In this document: piece by piece, positions 15,952 through 25,407 of the stretch
Layout of the letters: each line of letters begins with the position of its first letter
Position numbering within the stretch: position 1 is the first letter of the stretch
Assembly (NCBI RefSeq): GCF_003259225.1
Contig: NZ_QHJF01000027.1
Location: 1 to 64,000, forward strand
Length of the DNA: 64,000 nt
From: Marinomonas arctica
GTDB taxonomy: Bacteria > Pseudomonadota > Gammaproteobacteria > Pseudomonadales > Marinomonadaceae
Direction of reading: 5' to 3'
Translations under genes and position numbers: made by a program
Notes under the pieces: generated by a model
Told to the model about the DNA's origin: nothing
Databases searched by the model: none
Seen by the model: the letters and a program-made list of their open reading frames with translations, nothing else

Positions 15952-18531
15952 ATGAATGCGAAAGATAAAAGAAACAAAGATACTACTATTAAAGCGTTAG
16001 AGCTCAGTGTGGCAGGCATGTCATGCCAAGGGTGTGTGTCGAAAGTTCGTAAACAAATTCAGCAGCAAAGCCCGGAGGCTGTTGTTACTGGCACCCCAAA
16101 AGAAAACTCACTTGTTGTGACCTCAGACCTGTCTTTGGCTGCAATAGAGGCCATAGTGGCAGAGGCGGGGTATCAATCGTTTGGTTTGCTAGATAAAAAT
16201 GAGCAAGCTCAATTAGATAACAAGCAACATGCGGAGGCGTTCGAATTAGAACCTGATATTGGTAATGCAGAGCGATCAGGGTTGACGACACATTATCAAT
16301 TGGCTATTGCAGGTATGACCTGTGCTAGCTGTGTTAATTCGGTACAAAAAGCACTCACACAGGCTGATCAGGTTTTATCTGCAGAAGTAAATTTCGCTAA
16401 TCATACCGCGCAGGTAGCGACTTTTGGTTCAGTGGAGACACTCATCCAAGCCGTCGCTGATGCGGGTTATCAGGCGAGCCTCGTGGTTGATGCTAGCAAA
16501 AGTGAAGTTGACCGTGACCAAAGAGAGTTAGAGGAATATCAGTATAAGCGTCAGTCGGCTGTATTGGGGTTAAGCCTTGGTATACCTTTGATGTTATATG
16601 GTGTGCTTGGTGGAAGCATGGTTGTGAGCACGCTCACCGATAGGGCTGTCTGGTTTTGCATTGGGCTTATTACGTTGTGGATTATGGTTCGTGCTGGTAA
16701 GCATTATTTCCGTGGTGCGTGGAAAGCCTTTAGTTTACATCAGGCTAATATGGATATGTTAATTGCATTGGGAACCGGATGCGCTTGGCTATATTCCATG
16801 CTTGTGGTGATCATGCCAAGTTGGTTGCCAGCGAATACCCATCATTTGTATTTTGAAGCGGCGGTTATGATCATAGGCTTAATTAACCTTGGGCAAGCAT
16901 TGGAATTACGGGCACGTCGTAAAACCAGTCAAGCTCTTCATCGGTTATTAGATCTTAGACCAAAAATGGCAACTCGAATTGAAAATGGGGTTGAATCACG
17001 GGTTCCTGTTGCAGACATTAAGTTAGGTGATATTTTACGAGTACGTTCCGGTGACAGTATTGCGGTGGATGGAGAAGTTGTAGAGGGCTTATCAACGGTA
17101 AATGAGTCCATGTTGACAGGAGAAGCCGCGCCCATTGAAAAACAGCTTGGCAGCTTGTTATCCGCTGGAACGATTAATGGTCAAGGCAGCCTGCTCTTCA
17201 AGGCAACTCGAATAGGCTCAGACACCTTGCTGGCACAAATTATTACTATGGTGAGTAAAGCACAAGGCTCCAAACCGCCTATTAGTGTGTTGGCTGATAA
17301 AGTGTCCTCTGTCTTTGTTCCGAGTGTGATCATCATCGCTATTTTAACGGCATTGGCTTGGTTTAATTTTGCGGAAGAGGCCGTTTTCTCATATATGCTG
17401 GTTACCAGTATTTCCGTATTAATTATTGCTTGTCCTTGTGCTCTGGGGTTAGCGACGCCTATATCAACCATGATAGGGATTGGAAAGGCCGCAGAATATG
17501 GCGGTTTGATTCGTAATGGCGATGCGCTACAGCGAGCAAGTGAGTTGACGGTGGTGGTACTGGATAAGACGGGGACCATTACAGAAGGCAAGCCTAAAGT
17601 GGTCGACCAGATAATGGCTGAGCGCGCTCAAGAAACATTTGTGGCGGAGTTAGTTACCGTGCTTGAAGCGCGGGCGAATCACCCTTTGGCTGATGCTTTG
17701 CTGCAACACTGCCAGTTGACTCGAGAGAGTAACGGCTCAATGGAGCTTGATCATTTTGAATCAATGATTGGTTTGGGAGTGAAAGGCCATGTTAAGGGAA
17801 GGGCGTATTATCTCGGTAATGAGCGTCTCATGAAAGAAAAGGGGATTCACCTTGAGCTGGACGAAGTGAACAGCCAATATAAGGGATGCACTCGTGTTTA
17901 TCTTGCAGATGATACCTCTTTATTATCGATTTTCTATATTGAAGACCCAGTTAAGAGAGGCATGAAAGATGCCATCACTAGCTTTAAAGAACAAGGGTTA
18001 AAAGTCATTATGTTGACAGGAGACAACCCTGAAACGGCGGCGTCGGTCGCAGAAGCTGTCGGTATCGAAGACTATCATGCGCAGTTGATGCCGGATGATA
18101 AGCTAAACTGGGTTAAGACACTTCAAGCTCAGGGCGAAGTGGTTGGTATGATTGGTGACGGTATTAACGATGCTCCAGCTTTGGCTCAAGCGGATGTCGG
18201 TTTTGCTATGGGGGCTGGTACCGATGTTGCTATGGAAAGCGCAGACATCACGTTAATACACAGCGATTTAAAAAGTGTCGCTAACGTGATTCAAATCAGC
18301 AGGGCGACATTAAGAAATATCAAACAGAATTTGTGGGGCGCATTTGCCTACAACACTTTAGGTATTCCAATTGCCGCTGGGATTTTGTTTCCTTTGACAG
18401 GCTGGTTGTTAAGCCCTGTCATCGCTGGAGCGGCCATGTCTTTATCATCGGTTACCGTGGTGACCAATGCCAATCGACTCAGACTGTTCCGTGTATCATC
18501 GTCTACAGATAAAATGGAGGATAAAATATGA
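15952..18531 (+). CDS. copA: Cu(I)-exporting P1B-type ATPase CopA
   Basis: Inner-membrane ATPase pumping Cu(I) (or Ag(I)) out of the cytoplasm. 859 residues from ATG 15952. Two HMA domains carry GMSCQGC (Cys25, Cys28) and GMTCASC (Cys124, Cys127). The transport site CPCALG is at 494-496, the phosphorylated Asp538 in DKTGT, the HP motif in ANHPLADA and the hinge in GDGINDAPALA. WGAFAYN and AAMSLSSV in the last two membrane helices are the YN and MxxSS marks of Cu(I) rather than zinc pumps. The stop overlaps the start of a 28-codon membrane peptide (ATGA). Confidence 0.95.
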   Translation: MNAKDKRNKDTTIKALELSVAGMSCQGCVSKVRKQIQQQSPEAVVTGTPKENSLVVTSDLSLAAIEAIVAEAGYQSFGLLDKNEQAQLDNKQHAEAFELEPDIGNAERSGLTTHYQLAIAGMTCASCVNSVQKALTQADQVLSAEVNFANHTAQVATFGSVETLIQAVADAGYQASLVVDASKSEVDRDQRELEEYQYKRQSAVLGLSLGIPLMLYGVLGGSMVVSTLTDRAVWFCIGLITLWIMVRAGKHYFRGAWKAFSLHQANMDMLIALGTGCAWLYSMLVVIMPSWLPANTHHLYFEAAVMIIGLINLGQALELRARRKTSQALHRLLDLRPKMATRIENGVESRVPVADIKLGDILRVRSGDSIAVDGEVVEGLSTVNESMLTGEAAPIEKQLGSLLSAGTINGQGSLLFKATRIGSDTLLAQIITMVSKAQGSKPPISVLADKVSSVFVPSVIIIAILTALAWFNFAEEAVFSYMLVTSISVLIIACPCALGLATPISTMIGIGKAAEYGGLIRNGDALQRASELTVVVLDKTGTITEGKPKVVDQIMAERAQETFVAELVTVLEARANHPLADALLQHCQLTRESNGSMELDHFESMIGLGVKGHVKGRAYYLGNERLMKEKGIHLELDEVNSQYKGCTRVYLADDTSLLSIFYIEDPVKRGMKDAITSFKEQGLKVIMLTGDNPETAASVAEAVGIEDYHAQLMPDDKLNWVKTLQAQGEVVGMIGDGINDAPALAQADVGFAMGAGTDVAMESADITLIHSDLKSVANVIQISRATLRNIKQNLWGAFAYNTLGIPIAAGILFPLTGWLLSPVIAGAAMSLSSVTVVTNANRLRLFRVSSSTDKMEDKI

Positions 18532-18614
18532 GCGCACTCATTAATTTTGTTGGCGTTTTACTTATTGTGTTTGTTGTTTACTGGTTTTGGTGGCCGAAAA
18601 AGCGCAGTAAGTGA
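18528..18614 (+). CDS. 28-residue single-span membrane peptide coupled to copA
   Basis: An open frame starts at ATG 18528, overlapping the copA stop (ATGA), with ATGGAGGAT as ribosome site 6-14 bases upstream, and ends at TGA 18612-18614. The product is one hydrophobic helix, INFVGVLLIVFVVYWFWW, closed by a basic PKKRSK end, so a topology with the C-terminus in the cytoplasm is likely. Terminator placement 89 bases later puts it in the copA transcript. I recall copA-linked cupredoxin-domain proteins starting with a similar helix; here no cupredoxin domain follows in any frame. It may be a small accessory subunit of CopA (compare KdpF or CcoS) or a remnant. Confidence 0.65.
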   Translation: MSALINFVGVLLIVFVVYWFWWPKKRSK

Positions 18615-18702
18615 CGGGACTCCATTCTCCCTATGACCGATGAGCTAGGCAATTAGCAGGGAAATTTGCCCACGTTTACGGTAAAATGCGATTTCTTTGA
18701 AT

Positions 18703-18733
18703 AAGCCAAGAAAGTCTCTTGGCTTATTTTTCT
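18703..18733 (+). terminator. Intrinsic terminator of the copper unit
   Basis: AAGCCAAGA (18703-18711) pairs perfectly with TCTTGGCTT (18717-18725) around AAGTC, followed by ATTTTTCTT. It shows that the open frame running through it from 18697 is not the true start of the MFS gene. Confidence 0.85.
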
Positions 18734-18765
18734 TGGTTATAAATCAGAATGATCGGAGTCGTTAT

Positions 18766-19920
18766 ATGCTTGCTGCATATCAGTGGGGCATTTTTGCCAT
18801 TGCATTGGGTACGTTTGGAATAGGTACCACAGAATTTATGCCCATGGGGTTACTTCCAGTGATAGCAGAGGGTGTAAATGCCTCTATTCCAGCGGCTGGT
18901 TTGCTGATTAGTGCCTATGCTGTCGGGGTTATGGTTGGCGCGCCGTTAATCACCTTATATCTAACTAAATACAGCCATAAAACCTCTTTGCTGGCCTTAA
19001 TGGCGGTTTTTGTGGTGGGCAATCTTCTCTCTGCGATGTCGGTGAATTACGAAACCTTTTTAGTATCTCGTATCATTACCAGTTTGTCCCATGGTGCTTT
19101 TTTTGGCATCGGAGCCGTGGTGGCAATGAATTTAGCGCCATACCATAAAAAAGGCTCGGCCGTGGCGTCTATTTTTTTGGGACTCACCATTGCGAATATT
19201 ATAGGCGTACCAATTACTACGTGGTTAGGGCAAACCTTCGATTGGCGTCTTTCCTTTGCCGTCACTGCAGTACTAGGTGTCGTGGCGATTTTGGGTATTA
19301 GTCGTAGTTTGCCAGCCATGGCGCCAGCGAAAAAACCCGATGTCAAAACCGAACTTAAAGCCATCATGCAGCCTGCAGCCTTGCGAGCTTTTGCAACGAC
19401 AGTGATGTGTGCTGGTTCCATGTTCACGCTTTACACCTATATAACCCCAGTGATGCAAACATTAGCTCAGGCTACCGATAACACCATTGCGACTATGCTG
19501 ATGTTGGTGGGTATTGGCTTTACTTTAGGTAATTATGTTAGCGGTAAAATAACGGATAAATCACCAGATTTAGCCTTGTTTGTGTTCCTTGCTTTGCAAG
19601 TGTTGGTATTGCTGATGTTTCGTTTTACCGCCACCACAACAATGGGTGCCGGTCTAACTGTTTTACTATGGGGAACGGTCATTTTTGGAAGTGGACCACC
19701 ATTACAAATGCAAGTGATGAAAATCGCTGATCAGGCTCCAGGATTGGCTTCGTCTATTAATATAGGCGCATTTAATCTTGGTAATGCTTTAGGCGCGGCT
19801 CTAGGTGGGTTGGTCATTAGTATTGGTTTCGGCTTTGATTGGATCCCGGGAGCTGCTGCCATATTGTCTTTTTTAGCGCTGATTATGGTGTTTATTAACC
19901 GCTATAAATCAAAACTTTAA
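18766..19920 (+). CDS. MFS transporter, DHA1/AraJ-like
   Basis: Twelve-helix inner-membrane carrier of the drug:H+ antiporter-1 type, 384 residues from ATG 18766 (CGGAG upstream; the longer frame crosses a terminator). TM1 has FGIGTTEFMPMGLLPVIAEG, a hallmark of the AraJ/YdhP/NepI-like branch, and the conserved GAPLITLYLTKYSHK loop 2-3 region follows. Substrate unknown; relatives export sugars, nucleosides or drugs. It lies between two terminators and is likely its own unit. Confidence 0.88.
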   Translation: MLAAYQWGIFAIALGTFGIGTTEFMPMGLLPVIAEGVNASIPAAGLLISAYAVGVMVGAPLITLYLTKYSHKTSLLALMAVFVVGNLLSAMSVNYETFLVSRIITSLSHGAFFGIGAVVAMNLAPYHKKGSAVASIFLGLTIANIIGVPITTWLGQTFDWRLSFAVTAVLGVVAILGISRSLPAMAPAKKPDVKTELKAIMQPAALRAFATTVMCAGSMFTLYTYITPVMQTLAQATDNTIATMLMLVGIGFTLGNYVSGKITDKSPDLALFVFLALQVLVLLMFRFTATTTMGAGLTVLLWGTVIFGSGPPLQMQVMKIADQAPGLASSINIGAFNLGNALGAALGGLVISIGFGFDWIPGAAAILSFLALIMVFINRYKSKL

Positions 19921-19939
19921 CTTATAGGTTAGTGTCTTT

Positions 19940-19984
19940 AGTCGTCAGCTCAACAGCGTTTGAGTTGACTACTGTCAGTTTTTT
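19940..19984 (+). terminator. Intrinsic terminator after the MFS gene
   Basis: AGTCGTCAGCTCAA (19940-19953) pairs with TTGAGTTGACTACT (19960-19973) with one mismatch and one wobble; six T begin five bases later. Confidence 0.65.
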
Positions 19985-20061
19985 GTTAAGATGAATTTTT
20001 TTAAAAGCCCCAAAAGGGAAAATATTTTGCGTCTTACGCCACCCTAAGTTCTCTCATCTTG

Positions 20062-20138
20062 TCGTCACATCTCTGTGAGACGATCCCCTGAATACTATCA
20101 TTGTCTGTTCGACGATGGTGTGTAGGCATTTTTATGCC
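20062..20138 (+). promoter_or_regulatory. Candidate structured leader of the SulP gene
   Basis: The 330-base gap before the SulP gene holds the MFS terminator and then three successive hairpins: TCGTC-ACA/TGT-GACGA (20062-20083, GA bulge), ATCATTGTC/GACGATGGT (20097-20119) and GGCAT/ATGCC (20125-20138). The element ends 112 bases before the start codon. I recognise no named riboswitch class. From 20139 to 20250 the gap is AT-rich with no other signal. Confidence 0.35.
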
Positions 20139-20250
20139 AAATCTAAATGTAGTTTTTATTTCTTAATGTAATTTAACGGTTTCTAACTGGAAGATACTAG
20201 CGCTTCGCAGAGGTATGCGGCTGTGTTGGTGTGCTGATAAAAGGTAACTT

Positions 20251-21741
20251 ATGCTCGAAAAAATGAAAATGGAATGGTTCTCCAATATTCGTGGAGATGT
20301 ATTGGCTGGTATTGTGGTGGCATTGGCTTTAATCCCAGAAGCCATCGCGTTCTCTATTATTGCTGGCGTTGATCCAAAAGTGGGCTTGTATGCCTCTTTT
20401 TGTATCGCCGTCGTTATTGCCTTCGTTGGTGGTCGTCCAGGTATGATTTCGGCCGCGACTGGCGCCATGGCTTTGCTTATGGTGACTTTGGTAAAAGAGC
20501 ATGGCTTGGAATATTTGTTAGCGGCCACCTTGCTAACGGGTGTGATTCAAATTATTGCTGGCTACATAAAGTTAGGCAGTTTGATGCGGTTTGTCTCGCG
20601 GTCTGTGGTGACAGGATTTGTCAATGCTTTGGCGATACTGATTTTTATGGCGCAGTTACCAGAGCTCACCAATGTAACATGGCACGTTTACGCTATGACA
20701 GCTGCAGGTTTAGGCATTATTTATCTTTTTCCTTATCTGCCTGTGATTGGTAAAACCTTGCCTTCACCTTTGGTATGTATCGTGGTATTGACGGCTTTCG
20801 CTATGATAGTGGGAATAGATATTCGTACCGTTGGTGATATGGGCGAACTGCCTGATACCTTGCCGATCTTTTTGTGGCCTGACGTGCCTTTAAACCTAGA
20901 CACTCTATTAATAATCTTACCTTATTCTATCGGTTTAGCGGTGGTTGGCTTATTGGAATCCATGATGACAGCGGCCATTGTTGATGACCTTACTGATACA
21001 AAGAGCGATCGTAATCGTGAATGTAAGGGGCAAGGTATTGCTAATATAGGATCTGGCTTACTCGGTGGTATGGCGGGTTGTGCCATGATAGGTCAATCGA
21101 TTATCAACGTAAAATCGGGTGGTAGAGGGCGCTTGTCCACCTTTATTGCAGGGACACTTCTTTTAATTATGGTGGTGTTTTTGGGTGAGTGGATAAAACA
21201 AATCCCCATGGCCGCATTGGTTGCGGTGATGATCATGGTGTCAATTGGTACTTTCTCTTGGAGCTCCATTACCAATCTTAAAAAACACCCGTTATCCACC
21301 AATATTGTTATGGTGACAACGGTTGTTATTGTGGTGTGGACTCATAATCTTGCATTGGGTGTATTCGTCGGAGTCTTGTTGGCTACCTTGTTCTTTGCCA
21401 ATAAAATTGGCCGTTTCATGATAGTGAAAGCAGAACAAAGTGGTGATCAATCTGTGCGTACATACCGCGTAATTGGTCAGGTGTTTTTTGCATCCTCAGA
21501 AGCCTTTGTTGAATCCTTTGATTTTAAAGAAGCAGTCGATAAAGTGGTGATTGATTTAACCAATGCGCATTTTTGGGATATTACGTCCGTTTCCTCGTTA
21601 GACAAGGTGGTGATTAAATTCCGCCGTGAAGGTGCTGACGTCGAACTCGTGGGTATGAATGCAGCCACTGAAACGGTGGTGGATAAATTTGCTGTTCACA
21701 ACGATCCGAAAGAAATCGAAAAAATAATGGGTGGGCACTAA
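20251..21741 (+). CDS. SulP-family anion permease with STAS domain
   Basis: Inner-membrane transporter of the SLC26/SulP group, 496 residues: a membrane domain of 10-14 spans (about 12-385) and a C-terminal cytoplasmic STAS domain (about 400-490). [20 protein letters not shown] at the start and [18 protein letters not shown] in the middle are the conserved core segments. Substrate may be sulfate, bicarbonate, chloride or a dicarboxylate; no carbonic anhydrase or sulfur gene adjoins to decide. AAAGGT precedes the ATG. The long leader may carry RNA structure. Confidence 0.9.
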   Translation: MLEKMKMEWFSNIRGDVLAGIVVALALIPEAIAFSIIAGVDPKVGLYASFCIAVVIAFVGGRPGMISAATGAMALLMVTLVKEHGLEYLLAATLLTGVIQIIAGYIKLGSLMRFVSRSVVTGFVNALAILIFMAQLPELTNVTWHVYAMTAAGLGIIYLFPYLPVIGKTLPSPLVCIVVLTAFAMIVGIDIRTVGDMGELPDTLPIFLWPDVPLNLDTLLIILPYSIGLAVVGLLESMMTAAIVDDLTDTKSDRNRECKGQGIANIGSGLLGGMAGCAMIGQSIINVKSGGRGRLSTFIAGTLLLIMVVFLGEWIKQIPMAALVAVMIMVSIGTFSWSSITNLKKHPLSTNIVMVTTVVIVVWTHNLALGVFVGVLLATLFFANKIGRFMIVKAEQSGDQSVRTYRVIGQVFFASSEAFVESFDFKEAVDKVVIDLTNAHFWDITSVSSLDKVVIKFRREGADVELVGMNAATETVVDKFAVHNDPKEIEKIMGGH

Positions 21742-21769
21742 TTTTTAATATATTGAAATAAAAGGCGTT

Positions 21770-21815
21770 GGTTGGTACTTAGGTTAAAAAATGAGATTAA
21801 ACCTGAGTGCCAACC
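21770..21815. repeat. Imperfect inverted repeat after the SulP gene
   Basis: GGTTGGTACTTAGGTT (21770-21785) and AACCTGAGTGCCAACC (21800-21815) form a 16-bp stem in which the only departures are two G-U pairs, with a 14-base loop. No T run follows on the plus strand; TTTTATTT follows on the minus strand after AACGCC. It may be the terminator region between the convergent SulP and yjjG genes. Confidence 0.5.
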
Positions 21816-21877
21816 ATGATTGTTTGTGTGTTGAACATTAGGAAGACTTAGTCGCATTAAAAGCTATCTATTTACTC

Positions 21878-21915
21878 TCACTATTTCCGATAAATGTTAT
21901 TATCGGAAATAGTGA
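21878..21915. repeat. Perfect 16-bp inverted repeat in the SulP/yjjG gap
   Basis: TCACTATTTCCGATAA (21878-21893) and TTATCGGAAATAGTGA (21900-21915) are exact complements around ATGTTA. It sits between convergent genes, 45 bases from the yjjG stop. It lacks a T run, so it is either a factor-independent stabiliser or bidirectional terminator, or a mobile or binding site. Confidence 0.7.
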
Positions 21916-21960
21916 ATAAGCCTGTTATTGCAGTGCTATGGCCTAATTTTAAGCTTTTAT

Positions 21961-22638
21961 TTATTCTTTAAATCGTTCCAGTAATTCAGTCAGTGAATTG
22001 ACTTGGTATGTGGGTCGAATCTCTTCTGTGTGTGTTTTGTTGTGGCGATTGAGCCAGCATGTATCGAAGCCAAAGTTGTTGCCACCAAGAATGTCCGATT
22101 CTAACGTGTCGCCGACCATCAATACCTGATTTTTATCTGGGGATCCCATTTGCTCTAACGCGTATTGAAAAATACTTGGATGTGGCTTGGCAACACCAAC
22201 GAGCTCGGAAATCACAACGGGTGAAAAATACGGTAAAAATCCTGTACGCTCTAAACGCACTGTCTGCAATTGAGCAAAACCATTGGTAATGATGCCCATA
22301 TTTACTTTGTTTGCATGCAAATGTGTCACAAGTTCAACAGCGCCTGGTATGGTTTTGCAGATATCCGCCATGGCATCTAAAAACTGCTTATTCAGCTCTT
22401 TTGTGCTGATGGATAATCGTTCGCTCCACAGTGCAAAACGGCGTGTTTGTAACTGTTCGGCACTAATTTGGCCGTTTTGATAGTCTACCCAGAGCTGTTT
22501 ATTAACGACTTGATACTCATCAAAGTCGCTTTGCTCAAAATGTATACTATGTTGAGCAAACATGTGTTTTAGGCCGGCAAAGTTGTCGAAATGGAAAAGT
22601 GTTTCATCCGCGTCAAATAGGATCCATTGATATTTCAT
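21961..22638 (-). CDS. yjjG: Pyrimidine 5'-nucleotidase YjjG (HAD superfamily)
   Basis: House-cleaning nucleotidase removing phosphate from dUMP, dTMP and modified pyrimidine monophosphates in E. coli. 225 residues with motif I FDADETLFHFD, cap-domain stretch QLWVDYQNGQIS nearly as in E. coli YjjG, motif II ITNGFAQLQ and motif IV VGDTLESDI. It reads away from yjjX, whose stop is 24 bases upstream, so they are likely one transcript of two sanitising enzymes. Confidence 0.9.
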   Translation of the reverse strand: MKYQWILFDADETLFHFDNFAGLKHMFAQHSIHFEQSDFDEYQVVNKQLWVDYQNGQISAEQLQTRRFALWSERLSISTKELNKQFLDAMADICKTIPGAVELVTHLHANKVNMGIITNGFAQLQTVRLERTGFLPYFSPVVISELVGVAKPHPSIFQYALEQMGSPDKNQVLMVGDTLESDILGGNNFGFDTCWLNRHNKTHTEEIRPTYQVNSLTELLERFKE

Positions 22639-22662
22639 TGTTTAACTGCACATTTTGAAAGT

Positions 22663-23241
22663 TTAAAGGTAATGTTGTGGGTGTAATGCTGGCGCTAATG
22701 CCAGTATTAAAGCCTGTGTATAGATGCTTTCCCGTGTGGCGGCATGATTCGTTAATAACCCTATCGCACCGCCTTTTTGTCGAATGTTGTTGGTATTAAA
22801 TAATGCGTCCATGACTAACCCAAGCTCTTCACCAGCTAATAGGTGCGCGTACACTTTCGGAGGTAAAGGCAAATTTGCAGAGCGGCCCGTCATTAAATCC
22901 CCGTCACTATTTACAATCGCGACATACGCAAACGTTGCTGCGCCCTCCTCGAATTCATCAACCCCCCCTTCCATAGCGACACAAAAATCCATACTTTGAC
23001 TGCCCTGATCAGCTAAGTCATTCTGTTCAAAACAGTAACGTGCTCGGTTTTGTGCACCAAGACGAGTGTCTGCTTCTGTCATTGGCTGATCGGCAACACC
23101 AGATGGCGCATGCATCTCTTTACAATGAATGATGTGATTGGGAAACGTTTGTGAAAAGGCTTGTTTCGCAGCATTCACTTTGACGGGATTAGTGGATCCG
23201 ACACAAATTCTGATGACAGTGGAGTCTGCTTTCATGGTCAT
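22663..23241 (-). CDS. yjjX: Inosine/xanthosine triphosphatase YjjX
   Basis: Hydrolyses non-canonical purine triphosphates (ITP, XTP) to keep them out of nucleic acids. 192 residues with the N-terminal VGSTNPVKVNAAKQAF, the GVADQPMTEADTRLGAQNRA core and the acidic FCVAMEGGVDEFEEG motif of the YjjX family. Either ATG of MTM could start it. Cotranscription with yjjG fits a shared role in nucleotide-pool sanitation. Confidence 0.9.
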   Translation of the reverse strand: MTMKADSTVIRICVGSTNPVKVNAAKQAFSQTFPNHIIHCKEMHAPSGVADQPMTEADTRLGAQNRARYCFEQNDLADQGSQSMDFCVAMEGGVDEFEEGAATFAYVAIVNSDGDLMTGRSANLPLPPKVYAHLLAGEELGLVMDALFNTNNIRQKGGAIGLLTNHAATRESIYTQALILALAPALHPQHYL

Positions 23242-23270
23242 ATAGGCAATCTCGTTGATGGCTTTAGATG

Positions 23271-23315
23271 AATAAAAAAGCCGCTATTATCATCTAGAAT
23301 GATCAATAGCGGCTT
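23271..23315 (-). terminator. Intrinsic terminator of aroC
   Basis: On the minus strand AAGCCGCTATT and AATAGCGGCTT pair (plus-strand arms 23278-23288 and 23305-23315) and are followed by TTTTTTATT. It separates prmB-aroC from yjjX-yjjG. Confidence 0.88.
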
Positions 23316-23338
23316 GTTAAAGCACTAATGTATGTGCG

Positions 23339-24436
23339 TTAAGCTTGCCCTTTAATGATGGGCGTTGGGCAAACAACATCGGCATTTTGCGCTCGGTGTC
23401 TGAGCAAGTGATCCATGATGGTTAACGCTAGCATTGCTTCGGCAATGGGCGTTGCGCGAATACCAACACAAGGATCATGACGGCCTTTGGTAATGACTTC
23501 TATAGGATTGCCGGCACGGTCAATGCTTTTACCAGGAATGGTGATGCTTGATGTTGGTTTTAATGCCATGTGAACCACAATATCCTGTCCAGATGAAATG
23601 CCACCCAGTACACCACCTGCGTGATTACTCAGAAACCCTTCTGGTGTCATTTCGTCGCGATGTTGGCTGCCTTTTTGTTCGACAACATCAAAACCATCAC
23701 CAATTTCAACGCCTTTTACAGCGTTAATACTCATAATGGCTTTGGCAATGTCTGCATCGAGACGGTCAAATACTGGCTCGCCTAAACCTGGCATTACGTT
23801 CTTTGCAATAACGGTGATCTTCGCGCCCACTGAATCGCCTTCACGACGTAACGCTGTCATGTATTCTTCAAGTTGTGGAATCGCATCTGGATCTGGGCTG
23901 AAAAAGCTGTTGTCGTAGACTTGGCTTAGGTCTTTGACTTCCAATTTTATTGGACCAAGTTGCGACAAGAAACCTTGGATTTCGATACCAAATTGTTGCT
24001 TTAAATATTTCTTAGCAATGGCGCCTGCGGCAACACGCATCGCCGTCTCACGAGCAGACGAACGACCGCCACCACGATAATCGCGGAAGCCGTATTTTTG
24101 ATCGTATGTGTAATCTGCGTGGGCTGGACGGAAAGTGTCTGCGATGTTGCCATAATCTTTCGAGCGCTGATCGGTGTTTTCGATCATTAAACCAATGGGG
24201 GTTCCTGTGGTTTTACCTTCAAAAACACCCGATAGAATCTTAACTTCATCAGCTTCGCGACGTTGAGTGGTGTATTTTGAGGTGCCAGGTTTACGCAGGT
24301 CCAAATCACGCTGTAAATCCGCTTCGCAAATTTCAAGGCCCGGAGGACAACCATCAATAATGGCACCAAGCGCAAGACCATGACTTTCACCAAAGGTGGT
24401 GACTTTAAAAAGTGTTCCAAATGTATTACCAGACAT
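23339..24436 (-). CDS. aroC: Chorismate synthase
   Basis: Last shikimate-pathway enzyme, converting EPSP to chorismate with reduced FMN. 365 residues with FGESHG (15-20), [18 protein letters not shown], the [20 protein letters not shown] region ([10 protein letters not shown] follows) and [11 protein letters not shown]. It starts three bases after the prmB stop; prmB-aroC is a conserved gammaproteobacterial pair. Chorismate feeds, among others, the PabC branch encoded at 193. Confidence 0.97.
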   Translation of the reverse strand: MSGNTFGTLFKVTTFGESHGLALGAIIDGCPPGLEICEADLQRDLDLRKPGTSKYTTQRREADEVKILSGVFEGKTTGTPIGLMIENTDQRSKDYGNIADTFRPAHADYTYDQKYGFRDYRGGGRSSARETAMRVAAGAIAKKYLKQQFGIEIQGFLSQLGPIKLEVKDLSQVYDNSFFSPDPDAIPQLEEYMTALRREGDSVGAKITVIAKNVMPGLGEPVFDRLDADIAKAIMSINAVKGVEIGDGFDVVEQKGSQHRDEMTPEGFLSNHAGGVLGGISSGQDIVVHMALKPTSSITIPGKSIDRAGNPIEVITKGRHDPCVGIRATPIAEAMLALTIMDHLLRHRAQNADVVCPTPIIKGQA

Positions 24437-24439
24437 AAT

Positions 24440-25354
24440 TTATTTCTGCTCTTGTAATAGTTCACTAAGTTGTTCTTTCGTTAGGATAAAAACGCCGTTG
24501 CCACCCTGCTCTAATTCTACCCACATAAATGGAATGTTAGGGTAAGCGGCTTGTAAAGCGACCTCGGTGTTTCCTACTTCGTATACTAATATACCGTCAT
24601 CTTGCAGATAATGCGCGACTTGGGCTAAAAATTCGTGGGTGAAATTAAGTCCATCTTCACCGGATGTTAAGGCTAATTCTGGTTCATTATGAAATTCTGC
24701 CGGGGCATTCTGGAAATCATCCGCATCAACATAAGGAGGATTACAAATAATCAGGTCGTATTGCTTGCCCGTTAGGCTTTTAAACATATCAGAATGAATA
24801 GCATGAACTCGGTCTTCCACTTGGTGGCGAGCGATGTTTTCATTAGCGACCAACAATGCCGCTTCACTGATATCGGAAATATCGACGTTGGCGTCTTCAA
24901 AAACCAACGCCGCCGCAATCCCCAAACACCCTGAACCTGTGCACATATCTAATATGTGAAATGGATAATTTTTCAGCCAAGGCGTAAATTCACTTTCCAA
25001 TAAAGACAGGATTGGTGAACGTGGAATTAATGTGTCTTTGGTGACTTTAAATGGCAGCCCCATAAACCAAGCTTCGCCTAACAAGTATGGTAGCGGTTCA
25101 CGTTTGGTAATGCGCGTTTGTACTAATTTAAGAATATGCTTCTTTTCATTATAGGTCAGTGCGCAATCTAACATATCGCGATCAAAGTCGAGCGGAAGCT
25201 TTAATGCCCCCATGACAAGGTGAACGGCTTCGTCCCAGGGGTTATCTGTGCCGTGACCGTAAAACAAGTCCGACCTTTGAAAACGGCTAAAAGTCCAGCG
25301 AATGAAGTCTTTGATGGTGGTTAAATCACGAATAGCGGATTGTTTGTTGCTCAT
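24440..25354 (-). CDS. prmB: Ribosomal protein L3 N5-glutamine methyltransferase
   Basis: SAM-dependent enzyme that methylates a glutamine of ribosomal protein L3. 304 residues; SAM site ILDMCTGSGCLGIAAA, and the catalytic NPPY tetrad at 205-208 within IICNPPYVDADDFQ, which marks glutamine methyltransferases. The N-terminal helical domain and the downstream aroC separate it from PrmC and HemK-type relatives. Confidence 0.95.
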   Translation of the reverse strand: MSNKQSAIRDLTTIKDFIRWTFSRFQRSDLFYGHGTDNPWDEAVHLVMGALKLPLDFDRDMLDCALTYNEKKHILKLVQTRITKREPLPYLLGEAWFMGLPFKVTKDTLIPRSPILSLLESEFTPWLKNYPFHILDMCTGSGCLGIAAALVFEDANVDISDISEAALLVANENIARHQVEDRVHAIHSDMFKSLTGKQYDLIICNPPYVDADDFQNAPAEFHNEPELALTSGEDGLNFTHEFLAQVAHYLQDDGILVYEVGNTEVALQAAYPNIPFMWVELEQGGNGVFILTKEQLSELLQEQK

Positions 25355-25407
25355 CTTCTCTTCTTAATAATGAATGCGCAAATACAGCGAGTAAGGCATT
25401 ATAACGG

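Noticed and set aside
18697-18765. TTG start for the MFS transporter
   Set aside because: The segment is the copper-unit terminator hairpin; the ATG at 18766 has a ribosome site and begins just before TM1.
20062-20138. Known riboswitch (yybP-ykoY, fluoride, guanidine) before the SulP gene
   Set aside because: None of the conserved core sequences of these classes is present; kept only as an unclassified candidate.
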